DNA of 64,000 bases from Puccinia triticina. Its lineage: Eukaryota > Basidiomycota > Pucciniomycetes > Pucciniales > Pucciniaceae. Positions 22,287 through 33,593 of the stretch are shown in pieces (the stretch's first letter is position 1; every line of letters starts with the position of its first letter). The stretch lies in assembly GCF_026914185.1 (NCBI RefSeq), contig NC_070572.1, positions 1,054,001 to 1,118,000 on the forward strand. The letters are read 5' to 3'. A model generated the notes under the pieces. The model was not told the origin of the DNA and did not search any database. It was given only the letters and a program-made list of their open reading frames with translations. The position numbers and the translations under genes are program-made.

Positions 22287-25200
22287 GTGTTTCCGCCACT
22301 ATATCTCAGCGCAGCACGGAAGTTCTTCCATGATATTGGTACCAAAATGATCAAATGCCCTCAAACATTCATTGAGGCCCTTGGGTGACCACAAAACCCC
22401 CGAATGTAGCAGCTACAAAGTGATCAGTTGCCAAATATCACTAATTTGGTAGTTTCTTGGTGTTTCTGCCACTTTATCTCAGCGCAGCGTGGGAGTCCTT
22501 CCATTATGTTGGTACCAAAATAATCAAACTCCCTCAAAGATTCATTGTGTACCTTGAATGACCACAAAACCCCCAAATGTAGCAGCCACAATGTGATCGG
22601 TTGCCAAATATCACTAATTTGGTAGTTTCTTGGTGTTTCTGCCACTATATCTCAGCACAGCATCGGAGTTCTTCAATGATATTGGTACCAAAATGATCAC
22701 ACGCCCTCAACCATTCATTTAGTACCTTGGGTGACCACAAAACCCCCAAATGTAGCAGCCACAATGTGATCAGTTGCCAAATATCACTAATTTGGTGTTT
22801 CTGCCACTATATCTCAGCGCAGCATGGGAGTTCTTCCATGATATTGGTAACAAAATGATCACATGCCCCTGAAGATTCAGTGTGTACTTTGAATGACCAC
22901 AATACCCCCAAATGTAGCAGCCACACTGTGATCAGTTGCAAAATATCACTAATTTGGTAGTTTCTTGGTGTTTCTGCCACTAAATCTCAGCCAGCGTGGG
23001 AGTTCTTCCATTATATTGGTTCCAAGATGATCAAATTCCCTCAAAGATTGATTGAGTACCTTCAATGAGCACAAAACCCCAAATGTAGCAGCCACAATGT
23101 GATTGGTTGCCAAATATCACTGATTTGGTAGTTTCTTGGTGGTTCTGCCACTATATCTCAGCGCAGCATGGGAGTTCTTCCATGATATTGGTACCAAAAT
23201 GATTAATCACCCCTGAAGATTCATTGTGTACCTTGGATGACCACAAAACCCCAGATGTAGCAGCCACACTGTGATCATTTGCCAAATATCACTGATTTGG
23301 TGGTTTCTTGGTGTTTCTGCCACTATATCTCAGCGCAGCGTGGGAGTTCTTCCATGATATTGGTACCAAGATGATCACATGCCCCCGAAGATTCATTGTG
23401 TACCTTGAATGACCACAATACCCCCAAATGAAGCAGCCACACGGTGATCAGTTGCAAAATATCACTAATTTGGTAGTTTCTTGGTGTTTCTGCCACTAAA
23501 TCTCAGCGCAGTGTGGGAGTTCTTCCATGATATTGGTACCAAAATTATCAAATGCCCCTGAAGATTCATTGTGTACCTTGAATGACCACAAAAACCCCAA
23601 ATGTAGCAGCTACAAAGTGATCAGTTGCCAAATATCACTAATTTGGTAGTTTCTTGGTGTTTCTGCCACTTTATCTCAGCGCAGCGTGGGAGTCCTTCCA
23701 TTATATTGGTACCAAAATGATCAAACTCCCTCAAAGATTCATTGTGTACCTTGAATGACCACAAAACCCCCAAATGTAGCAGCCACAATGTGATCGGTTT
23801 CCAAATATCACTAATTTGGTAGTTTCTTGGTGTTTCTGCCACCATATCTCAGCGCAGCATGGGAGTTCTTCCATGATATTGGTACCATAATGATCACATG
23901 CCCTCAAACATTCATTGAGTACCTTGGGTGACCACCAAACCCCCGAATTTAGCAGCCACAATGTGATCAGTTGCCAAATATCACTAATTTGGTGTTTCCG
24001 CCACTATATCTCAGCGCAGCACGGAAGTTCTTCCATGATATTGGTACCAAAATGATCAAATGCCCTCAAACATTCATTGAGGCCCTTGGGTGACCACAAA
24101 ACCCCCGAATGTAGCAGCTACAAAGTGATCAGTTGCCAAATATCACTAATTTGGTAGTTTCTTGGTGTTTCTGCCACTTTATCTCAGCGCAGCGTGGGAG
24201 TCCTTCCATTATGTTGGTACCAAAATAATCAAACTCCCTCAAAGATTCATTGTGTACCTTGAATGACCACAAAACCCCCAAATGTAGCAGCCACAATGTG
24301 ATCGGTTGCCAAATATCACTAATTTGGTAGTTTCTTGGTGTTTCTGCCACTATATCTCAGCACAGCATCGGAGTTCTTCAATGATATTGGTACCAAAATG
24401 ATCACACGCCCTCAACCATTCATTTAGTACCTTGGGTGACCACAAAACCCCCAAATGTAGCAGCCACAATGTGATCAGTTGCCAAATATCACTAATTTGG
24501 TGTTTCTGCCACTATATCTCAGCGCAGCATGGGAGTTCTTCCATGATATTGGTAACAAAATGATCACATGCCCCTGAAGATTCAGTGTGTACTTTGAATG
24601 ACCACAATACCCCCAAATGTAGCAGCCACACTGTGATCAGTTGCAAAATATCACTAATTTGGTAGTTTCTTGGTGTTTCTGCCACTAAATCTCAGCCAGC
24701 GTGGGAGTTCTTCCATTATATTGGTTCCAAGATGATCAAATTCCCTCAAAGATTGATTGAGTACCTTCAATGAGCACAAAACCCCAAATGTAGCAGCCAC
24801 AATGTGATTGGTTGCCAAATATCACTGATTTGGTAGTTTCTTGGTGGTTCTGCCACTATATCTCAGCGCAGCATGGGAGTTCTTCCATGATATTGGTACC
24901 AAAATGATTAATCACCCCTGAAGATTCATTGTGTACCTTGGATGACCACAAAACCCCAGATGTAGCAGCCACACTGTGATCATTTGCCAAATATCACTGA
25001 TTTGGTGGTTTCTTGGTGTTTCTGCCACTATATCTCAGCGCAGCGTGGGAGTTCTTCCATGATATTGGTACCAAGATGATCACATGCCCCCGAAGATTCA
25101 TTGTGTACCTTGAATGACCACAATACCCCCAAATGAAGCAGCCACACGGTGATCAGTTGCAAAATATCACTAATTTGGTAGTTTCTTGGTGTTTCTGCCA

Positions 25201-25696
25201 CTAAATCTCAGCGCAGTGTGGGAGTTCTTCCATGATATTGGTACCAAAATTATCAAATGCCCCTGAAGATTCATTGTGTACCTTGAATGACCACAAAAAC
25301 CCCAAATGTAGCAGCTACAAAGTGATCAGTTGCCAAATATCACTAATTTGGTAGTTTCTTGGTGTTTCTGCCACTTTATCTCAGCGCAGCGTGGGAGTCC
25401 TTCCATTATATTGGTACCAAAATGATCAAACTCCCTCAAAGATTCATTGTGTACCTTGAATGACCACAAAACCCCCAAATGTAGCAGCCACAATGTGATC
25501 GGTTTCCAAATATCACTAATTTGGTAGTTTCTTGGTGTTTCTGCCACCATATCTCAGCGCAGCATGGGAGTTCTTCCATGATATTGGTACCATAATGATC
25601 ACATGCCCTCAAACATTCATTGAGTACCTTGGGTGACCACCAAACCCCCGAATTTAGCAGCCACAATGTGATCAGTTGCCAAATATCACTAATTTG
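22287..25696 (+). repeat. Higher-order duplication of satellite, 1705-bp blocks
   Basis: Blocks 22287-23991 and 23992-25696 repeat rare unit variants in the same order at an offset of 1705 bp (for example CGCAGCACGGAAG, ACGCCCTCAACCATTCATTT, GCAGCTACAAAGTGATCAG). Part of the block (about 24811-25820) recurs once more at an offset of 1360 bp (about 26171-27180). The near-identity points to recent segmental amplification by unequal exchange within the array. Confidence 0.85.
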
Positions 25697-27893
25697 GTGT
25701 TTCTGCCACTATATCTCAGCTCAGCATGGGAGTTCTTCCATGATATTGGTAACAAAATGATCACATGCCCCTGAAGATTCATTGTGTTCCTTGAATGACC
25801 ACAATACCCCCAAATGTAGCAGCCACAATGTGATCGGTTTCCAAATATCACTAATTTGGTAGTTTCTTGGTGTTTCTGCCACCATATCTCAGCGCAGCAT
25901 GGGAGTTCTTCCATGATATTGGTACCATAATGCCACATGCCCTCAAACATTCATTGAGTACCTTGGGTGACCACCAAACCCCCGAATTTAGCAGCCACAA
26001 TGTGATCAGTTGCCAAATATCACTAATTTGGTGTTTCTGCCACTATATCTCAGCTCAGCATGGGAGTTCTTCCATGATATTGGTAACAAAATGATCACAT
26101 GCCCCTGAAGATTCATTGTGTTCCTTGAATGACCACAATACCCCCAAATGTAGCAGCCACAATGTGATCGGTTGCCAAATATCACTGATTTGGTAGTTTC
26201 TTGGTGGTTCTGCCACTATATCTCAGCGCAGCATGGGAGTTCTTCCATGATATTGGTACCAAAATGATTAATCACCCCTGAAGATTCATTGTGTACCTTG
26301 GATGACCACAAAACCCCAGATGTAGCAGCCACACTGTGATCATTTGCCAAATATCACTGATTTGGTGGTTTCTTGGTGTTTCTGCCACTATATCTCAGCG
26401 CAGCGTGGGAGTTCTTCCATGATATTGGTACCAAGATGATCACATGCCCCCGAAGATTCATTGTGTACCTTGAATGACCACAATACCCCCAAATGAAGCA
26501 GCCACACGGTGATCAGTTGCAAAATATCACTAATTTGGTAGTTTCTTGGTGTTTCTGCCACTAAATCTCAGCGCAGTGTGGGAGTTCTTCCATGATATTG
26601 GTACCAAAATTATCAAATGCCCCTGAAGATTCATTGTGTACCTTGAATGACCACAAAAACCCCAAATGTAGCAGCTACAAAGTGATCAGTTGCCAAATAT
26701 CACTAATTTGGTAGTTTCTTGGTGTTTCTGCCACTTTATCTCAGCGCAGCGTGGGAGTCCTTCCATTATATTGGTACCAAAATGATCAAACTCCCTCAAA
26801 GATTCATTTTGTACCTTGAATGACCACAAAACCCCCAAATGTAGCAGCCACAATGTGATCGGTTGCCAAATATCACTAATTTGGTAGTTTCTTGGTGTTT
26901 CTGCCACCATATCTCAGCGCAGCATGGAAGTTCTTCCATGATATTGGTACCATAATGATCACATGCCCTCAAACATTCATTGAGTACCTTGGGTGACCAC
27001 CAAACCCCCGAATTTAGCAGCCACAATGTGATCAGTTGCCAAATATCACTAATTTGGTGTTTCTGCCACTATATCTCAGCTCAGCATGGGAGTTCTTCCA
27101 TGATATTGGTAACAAAATGATCACATGCCCCTGAAGATTCATTGTGTTCCTTGAATGACCACAATACCCCCAATGACCACAAAACCCCCAAATGTAGCAG
27201 CCACACTGTGATCAGTTGCAAAATATCACTAATTTGGTAGTTTCTTGGTGTTTCTGCCACTAAATCTCAGCGCAGCGTGGGAGTTCTTCCATGATATTGG
27301 TACCAAAATTATCACATGCCCCTGAAGATTCATTTTGTACCTTGAATGACCATAAAAACCCCAAATGTAGCAGCTACAAAGTGATCAGTTGCCAAATATC
27401 ACTAATTTGGTAGTTTCTTGGTGTTTCTGCCACTTTATCTCAGCGCAGCGTGGGAGTCCTTCCATTATATTGGTACAAAATGATCAAACACCCTCAAAGA
27501 TTCATTGTGTACCTTGAATGACCACAAAACCCCCAAATGTAGCAGCCACAATGTGATTGGTTGCCAAATATCACTAATTTGGTAGTTTCTTGGTGGTTCT
27601 GCCACTATATCTCAGCGCAGCATGGGAGTTCTTCCATGATATTGGTACCAAAATGATTAATCACCCCTGAAGATTCATTGTGTACCTTGGATGACCACAA
27701 AACCCCAGATGTAGCAGCCACACTGTGATCATTTGCCAAAAATCACTAATTTGGTAGTTTCTTGGTGTTTCTGCCACTATATCTCAGCGCAGCGTGGGAG
27801 TTCTTCCATGATATTGGTACAAAGATGATCAAATCCCCTCAAAGATTCATTGTGTACCTTGAAAGACCACTGTAGAGCGAGTAAAAGGAATAG

Positions 27894-27965
27894 TGCGGAC
27901 AGGGGGAATCGAACCCGCATCTCCCCGATGCATGCTGGGTTGCTCTACCGTTGAGCTATATCCAC
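27894..27965 (-). tRNA. tRNA-like sequence in TRIM 3' LTR (degenerate)
   Basis: Reads GTGGATATAGCTCAACGGTA at the 5' end and GGTTCGATTCCCCCTGTCCG near the 3' end. The acceptor arm pairs over seven positions with two G-T wobbles, the D arm GCTC/GAGC is perfect, and the T arm GCGGG/CCCCC with TTCGATT has one mismatch. Box A (TAGCTCAACGG) and box B (GGTTCGATTCC) of a pol III promoter are intact. The anticodon arm is imperfect (loop GCATGCA, no U at position 33), so a working tRNA is unlikely. Four T follow on the minus strand (27883-27886 complement), a pol III terminator. Confidence 0.7.
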
Positions 27966-28118
27966 AGGTGTGAGGTGTACCAACATATACTACCTCTACA
28001 CACCCCCTGTACACCTACACCGGTGACAGAGCCCACTAATCCTCCCAGAGGCTCATCCCAGGTACGCAGCTGCCTAAAGCGCTGGGCTCATAACCTGTAG
28101 AGCGAGTAAAAGGGATAG

Positions 28119-28190
28119 TGCGGACAGGGGGAATCGAACCCGCCTCTCCCCGATGCATGCTGGGTTACTCTACCGTTGAGCTATATCCAC
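28119..28190 (-). tRNA. tRNA-like sequence in TRIM 5' LTR (degenerate)
   Basis: Same 72-nt structure as the copy at 27894-27965, with two of the three LTR differences inside it: one D-stem change (GAGT for GAGC) and one variable-loop change. Boxes A and B are intact and TTTT follows (complement of 28108-28111). As this lies in the 5' LTR, a pol III transcript would begin in the LTR but would be expected to stop at TTTT before the primer-binding site. Confidence 0.68.
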
Positions 28191-30642
28191 AGGTGTGAGG
28201 TGTACCAACATATACTACCTCTACAACCACAAAACCCCCAAATGTAGCAGCCACAATGTGATCAGTTGACAAATATCACTAATTTGGTAGTTTCTTGGTG
28301 TTTCTGCCACTATATCTCCGCCCAGCATGGGAGTTCTTCCATGATTTAGGTATATCAAAATTATCACCTGCCCTCAAACATTCATTGAGTACCTTGGATG
28401 ACCACAAAACCCCCAAATGTAGCAGCCACAATGTGATCAGTTGCCAAATATCACTAATTTGGTAGTTTCTTGATGTTTCTGCCACTATATCTCAGCACAG
28501 TGTGGGAGTTCTTCCATGATATTTGTACCAAAATGATCACATGCCCTCAAGGATTTATTGAGTACCTTGGATGACCACAAAACCCTCAAATGTAGCAGCC
28601 ACAATGTGATCAGTTGCCAAATATCACTAATTTGGTAGTTTCTTGATGTTTCTGCCACTATATCGCAGCACAGCGTGGGAGTTCTTAGATGGTATTTGTA
28701 ACAGAATGATCACATGCTCTCAAAGATTCATTGAGTACCTTGGATGACCACAAAACCCCCAAATGTAGCAGCCACAATGTGATCAGTTGACAAATATCAC
28801 TAATTTGGTAGTTTCTCCATGTTTCCGCCACTATATCTCAGCACAGCGTGGGAGTTCTTCAATGATGTTGGTACCAAAATTATCAATTGCCCCTGAAGAT
28901 TCATTGTGTACCTTGAATGATCACAAAATCCCCAAATGTAGCACCCACAATGTGATCAGTTGCCAAATATCACTAATTCGGTAGTTTCTTGATGTTTCTG
29001 CCACTATATCTCAGCGCAGCGTGGGAGTTCTTAGATGGTATTTGTAACAAAATGATCACATGCTCTCAAAGATTCATTGAGTACCTTGGATGACCACAAA
29101 ACCCCCAAATGTAGCAGCCACAATGTGATCAGTTAACACATATCATTAATTTGGTAGTTTCTTGATGTTTCCGCCACTATATCTCAGCACAGCGTGGGGG
29201 TTCTTCCATGATATTGGTACAAAAATGGTTAGTCACCCCTGAAGATTCATTATGTACCTTGAATGACCACAAAACCCCCAAATGTAGCAGCCACACTGTG
29301 ATCAGTTGCCAAATATCACTAATTTGGTAGTTTCTTGGTGTTTCTGCCACTACATCTCAGCGCAGCATGGGAGTTCTTCCATGATATTGGTACCAAAATG
29401 ATCAAATGCCCCTGAAGATTCATTGTGTACCTTGAATGACCACAAAACCCCCAAATGTAGCAGCCACACTGTGATCAGTTGCCAAATATCACTAATATGG
29501 TAGTTTCTTGGTGTTTCTGCCGCTATATCTCAGCACAGTGTGGGAGTTCTTCCGTGATATTGGTACCAAAATGATAAAATGGCCCTGAAGATTCATTGTG
29601 TACCTTGGATGACCACCAAACCCCCAAATGTAGCAGCCACAATGTGATCAGTTGGCAAATGTTCTAATTTGGTAGTTTCTTGGTGTTTCTGCCACTATAT
29701 CTCAGCGCAGCATGGGTGTTCTTCCATGATATTGGGACCAAAATGATCAAATGGCCCTGAAGATTCATTGTGTACCTTGGATGACCACAAAACTCCCAAA
29801 TGTAGCAGCCACAATCTGATCAGATGCCAAATATCACTAATTTGGTAGTTACTTGGTGTTTCTGCCACTATATCTCAGCTCAGCGTGGGATTTCTTCCAT
29901 GATGTTGGTACCAAGATGATCCAATTCCCCTGAAGATTCATTCTGTACCTTGAATGACCACAATACCCCCAAATGTAGCAGCCACACTGTGATCAGTTGC
30001 CAAATATCACTAATTTGGTAGTTTCTTGGTGTTTCTGCCACTATATCTCAGCGCAGCATGGGAGTTCTTCCATGATATTGGTACCAAAACGATCAAATGG
30101 CCCTGAAGATTCAGATGCCAAATATCACTAATATTGTAGTTTCTTGGTGTTTCTGCCGCTATATCTCAGCACAGTGTGGGAGTTCTTCCGTGATATTGGT
30201 ACCAAAATGATCACATGCCCTCAAACATTCATTGAGTACCCTGGATAACCACAAAACCCCCAAATGTAGCAGCCCCAATGTGTTCAGTTGCCAAATATCA
30301 CTAATTTGGTAGTTTCTTGGTGTTTCTGCCACTATATCTCAGCGCAGCATGGGAGTTCTTCCATGATATTGGTACCAAAATGATAAAATGGCCCTGAAGA
30401 TTCATTGTGTACCTTGGATGACCACAAAACTCCCAAATGTAGCAGCCACAATCTGATCAGATGCCAAATATCACTAATTTGGTAGTTTCTTGGTGTTTCT
30501 GCCACTATATCTCAGCTCAGCGTGGGATTTCTTCCATGATGTTGGTACCAAGATGATCCAATTCCCCTGAAGATTCATTCTGTACCTTGAATGACCACAA
30601 TAACCCCAAATGTAGCAGCCACACTGTGATCAGTTGCCAAAT

Positions 30643-32060
30643 TAGTGATATTTGGCAACCATTCACATTGTAGCTGCTACATTTGGGGGTTTTGTGGTCA
30701 TTCAAGGTGCACAATTCAGCTTTGAGGGCATGTAATCATTTTGGTACCCATATCATTGAAGAATTCCCACGCTGCGCTGAGATATAGTGGCAGAAACACC
30801 AAGAAACTACCAAATTGGTGATATTTGGCAACTGATCACATTGTGGCTGCTACATATGGGGATTTTGTGGTCATTCCAGGTACTCAATGAGTCCTTGAGG
30901 GAATCTGATCATTTTGATATCAATATTATGGAAGAAATTCCACACTGCGCTGAGATATAGTGGCAGAAACACCAGAAACTACCAAATTAGTGATATTTTG
31001 CAACTGATCACATCCTAGCTGCTACGTTTGGGGGTATTGTGGTCATTCAAGGTACACAATTAATCTTCAGGGGAATTTGATCATTTTGGTACCAATATCA
31101 TGGAAGAACTCCCACGCTGTGCTGAGATATAGTGGCAGAAACACCAAGAAACTACCAAATTAGTGATATTTGGCAACTGATCACATTGTGGCTGCTACAT
31201 TTGGGGGTTTTGTGTTCATTCAAGGTACACAATGAATCTTCAGGGGCATGTGATCATTTTGGTACCAATATGATGGAAGAACTCCCAGGACGTTTTGAGA
31301 TAGAGTGGCAGAAACACCAAGAAACTACCAAATTAGTGATATTTGGCAACTGATCAGGTCGTAGGGCTACATTAGGGAGTTTCATTGTAATTTAAGGTAC
31401 ACAATGAATCCTTCGGGACTATTGATCATTTTGAAACCAATATCATGGAAGACCTCCCAGGTTGTGTTGAGATATAGTGGCAGAAACACCAAGAACCTAC
31501 CAAATTAGTGAGATTTGGCAACTGATGAGATTGTAGCTGCCACATTTGGGGTTTTTGTGGTCATTTAAGGTACACAATGGATCCTTGGGGGCTACTGAAA
31601 ATTTTGATACCATTATCATGGAAGAACCCCCAGGCTGTGTTGAGATATAGCGGCAGAAACACCAAGAAACTACCAAATTAGTGATATTTGGCAACTGATC
31701 AGGTCGTAGGGGCTACATTAGGGAGTTTCGTGGTCATTTAAGGTACACAATTAATCCTTGGGGACTATTGATCATTTTGAAACCAATATCATGGAAGAAC
31801 TCCTGGGCTGTGTTGAGATATAGTGGCAGAAACACCAAGAAACTACCAAATTAGTGATATTTGGCCACTGATCAGATTGTAGCAGCTACATTTGGGGATT
31901 TTGTGGTCATTCAAGGTACACAATGAATCTATGGGGGCTTTCAAAAATTTTGGTACCAATTTCACGGAAAAATTCCCAGGCTGTGTTGAGATATAGTTGC
32001 AGAAATACCAAGAAACTCACAAAGTAGTGTGATTTGGCAACTGATCAGATTGCAGCTGCT
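30643..32060 (-). repeat. 173-bp satellite, inverted block
   Basis: At 30633-30659 the array turns round: GTTGCCAAAT, spacer TAGTGAT, ATTTGGCAAC. From here to the right arm about eight units run in minus orientation and are more diverged than those to the left. They mirror the left block (8591-9132 and its continuation at 18633). Confidence 0.9.
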
Positions 32061-32726
32061 GCATAATGGATGTGACCACAAAAACATTATTTCTGGGTTT
32101 TATATTCAGAAAAATTGTCCAACGAAATCCTATGTGGAAATATTCCTCATTAATCTGTGGTTGATAACAAAAGTAGATAAAAAAAGAACCTGACAAAAAT
32201 ATGCTAAACCATGGTAAACTAATTTCAAAAAGGCCTCCTATGCATGTAGCGCTTCAAGTATGATATGCAATATCTTGAGCAAGTTCAACCAACCAAATTA
32301 AAAATGTGTGCAGGATGGTATCATGAGAGAGGTCAGGGGTCAATGTTTTTCCTTTTTTGAAAAAAAAAGTCAATTTGCAGACTTCTGATAACAGATCAAT
32401 TGTTGAAGTAAAAAAAAAAAGAAAAAAAAAAATTGAGACCCCTCAGCCACCCTGGATTAATCCTAAAACTTGCAATGTCTTTTTTTCAGGCAGAATTGAA
32501 TGGTGTATGTAGAAATTTATGAATGTTATCAGGCAAAAAAAAAGATTCCTGTGGCTTGAAGCTAACACAAGGGGAAGGAGAGAGATTATAGAATGGTATT
32601 AAGGAGACATGGAAAACAGACAAAGGTATCAAGAAGAACAATAAAAAAAATTGATCAATATAAATTGATCAATATACGCTATATTGATCAATATACGACA
32701 TCGCAAATTCATCCATCTTGGTAGTG
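32061..32726 (-). repeat. Right unique arm of CACTA foldback element
   Basis: Inverted copy of 7906-8590, ending CTTGGTAGTG followed by the TGA duplication. It has three ATTGATCAAT palindromes near 32648-32694, as in the left arm. Confidence 0.88.
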
Positions 32727-33472
32727 TGATCCTCTCCAATTGCTTTGAGGATGAGGCTGGTTGTGGTCTGCGTACCCTTGCTGCGTGGGAGGATAGTGGT
32801 GTTGATTATACTCGCCAGGATGATGGTGCGTGTTGGGGCGGAATAACTGAACCACCTCTCGCGGTATAGAAGCTTGCGGAGGTCTCACTTGGCGGCGGCA
32901 ATTGATGGCTGCAGTAAACTGAAGCTTCTGGGCGCAGTGGTTGTTGTGGCGGCGGCGGCGGCGCTTGAGCTCCTGGATTGGATTGAGGGGTAGGACCCTG
33001 GTACCCAGCCTCTCGAGTCCTATGCTGGAAGTTCGTGGGCTCTGGGGTCGGCGTAGCCATCATGGGCTGGTGGTTGGAGTGCGGAATCAAAGCTAAGGAT
33101 GGGTTGTTCTGCGAGGGAGGAGCAGCCGTAATCTGAGGCTGATTGGTGTTGCCTTGATTGTATATGAGGCGCTCCACGTCGTTCAATTCCTTCCGGGGAA
33201 TCCAGTCTTGGCAGAGACGGATAGTTTCCTCTCTCCCAACTATGTCTTCTATCATATCCTGGGTTGTGGCCGCCTGGGATAGGATCATTTTCATAGTCCT
33301 CAGGTTCTGCGCCTCCCGTGCTTGGACAAAAAGGTTGAATTGATTGTTGAAAAGATTCACTAGTCCTGAGATCTCTGGATCCTCCGGTATAAGCTCCATC
33401 GGGCCTGAAGAATTGGTTGGATGGGGGTTCTGAATGGGCAGAAGCAGGGCTAGATTCGGCGGCGCCTCCGGT
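32727..33472 (-). pseudogene. ORF1 middle part of old Gypsy copy
   Basis: An open stretch of about 220 codons matches the helical and Pro-rich part of ORF1 in the young element (GLVNLFNNQFNLFVQAREAQ versus [34 protein letters not shown] versus [14 protein letters not shown]). It is bounded by the CACTA element on the left and a 924-bp inverted-repeat element on the right. Confidence 0.85.
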
Positions 33473-33561
33473 GTAAGACTCAAAAGTGTTCCTGAGAACC
33501 TTTTGCTGAATGGAGAAGGGGATGATGGAGGTGCAAACTCTGCCCTTCTATACTATCAGAT

Positions 33562-33593
<32 letters not shown>

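Larger units (their letters stand above)
27871..28225 (-). mobile_element. TRIM (miniature LTR retrotransposon) with tRNA-like LTRs
   Basis: Two 130-bp direct repeats (27871-28000, 28096-28225), each starting TGTAGAG and ending CTCTACA (TG...CA), enclose 95 bp. ACCAC is duplicated on both sides (27866-27870, 28226-28230). On the minus strand the base after the 5' LTR starts GGTTATGAGCCCAGCGC, complementary to the anticodon-loop/D-arm half of eukaryotic initiator tRNA-Met, a primer type known from copia-like elements. The other internal end is the purine-rich ACAGGGGGTG before the 3' LTR. Three substitutions separate the LTRs. There are no genes, so it depends on another element for movement. 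Each LTR holds a 72-nt tRNA-like sequence. It is inserted in the satellite array. Confidence 0.88.
18633..30642 (+). repeat. 173-bp satellite array
   Basis: Head-to-tail units measured at 173 bp (CCACAATG starts at 18961, 19134, 19307, 19480). Typical unit blocks: CAATGTGATCAGTTGCCAAA, TATCACTAATTTGGTAGTTT, TGCCACTATATCTCAGCGCA, TGGGAGTTCTTCCATGATAT, TGGTACCAAAATGATCA, GACCACAAAACCCCCAAATG. Some units lack 11 bp (AATTTGGTGTTTCTGCC) and are about 162 bp. From its length the block holds roughly 65 units. The short minus-strand frames repeating every unit are by-products of the repeat, not genes. A 112-bp MITE and a TRIM are inserted in it. Confidence 0.95.
7906..32726. mobile_element. Giant CACTA-type (EnSpm/CMC) foldback element filled with 173-bp satellite
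   Basis: Both ends begin CACTACCAAGATGGATGAAT in inverted orientation and are flanked by the 3-bp duplication TGA (7903-7905, 32727-32729). CACTA termini plus a 3-bp duplication are the signature of the CACTA superfamily. The young Gypsy copy shows the uninterrupted site at 11930-11932. The unique arms 7906-8590 and 32061-32726 are inverted copies, and the inverted symmetry continues into satellite DNA as far as 30646, giving an effective inverted repeat of about 2 kb. No transposase gene is present. The span is 24.8 kb, or about 15.3 kb without the nested Gypsy element. It also contains a TRIM and a MITE. Confidence 0.88.

Noticed and set aside
27894..27965. Functional tRNA gene
   Set aside because: The anticodon stem has mismatches, the loop lacks U33, and the sequence occurs as part of both LTRs of a mobile element. 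Reported as tRNA-like only.
18633..30642. Repeated minus-strand frames of 60-100 codons in the satellite
   Set aside because: They recur at the 173-bp period, start and stop at the same unit positions and have no domain; they follow from the repeat unit.
18633..30642. CRISPR-like array
   Set aside because: The whole 173-bp unit is repeated with no unique spacers, and the host is eukaryotic. It is a satellite.
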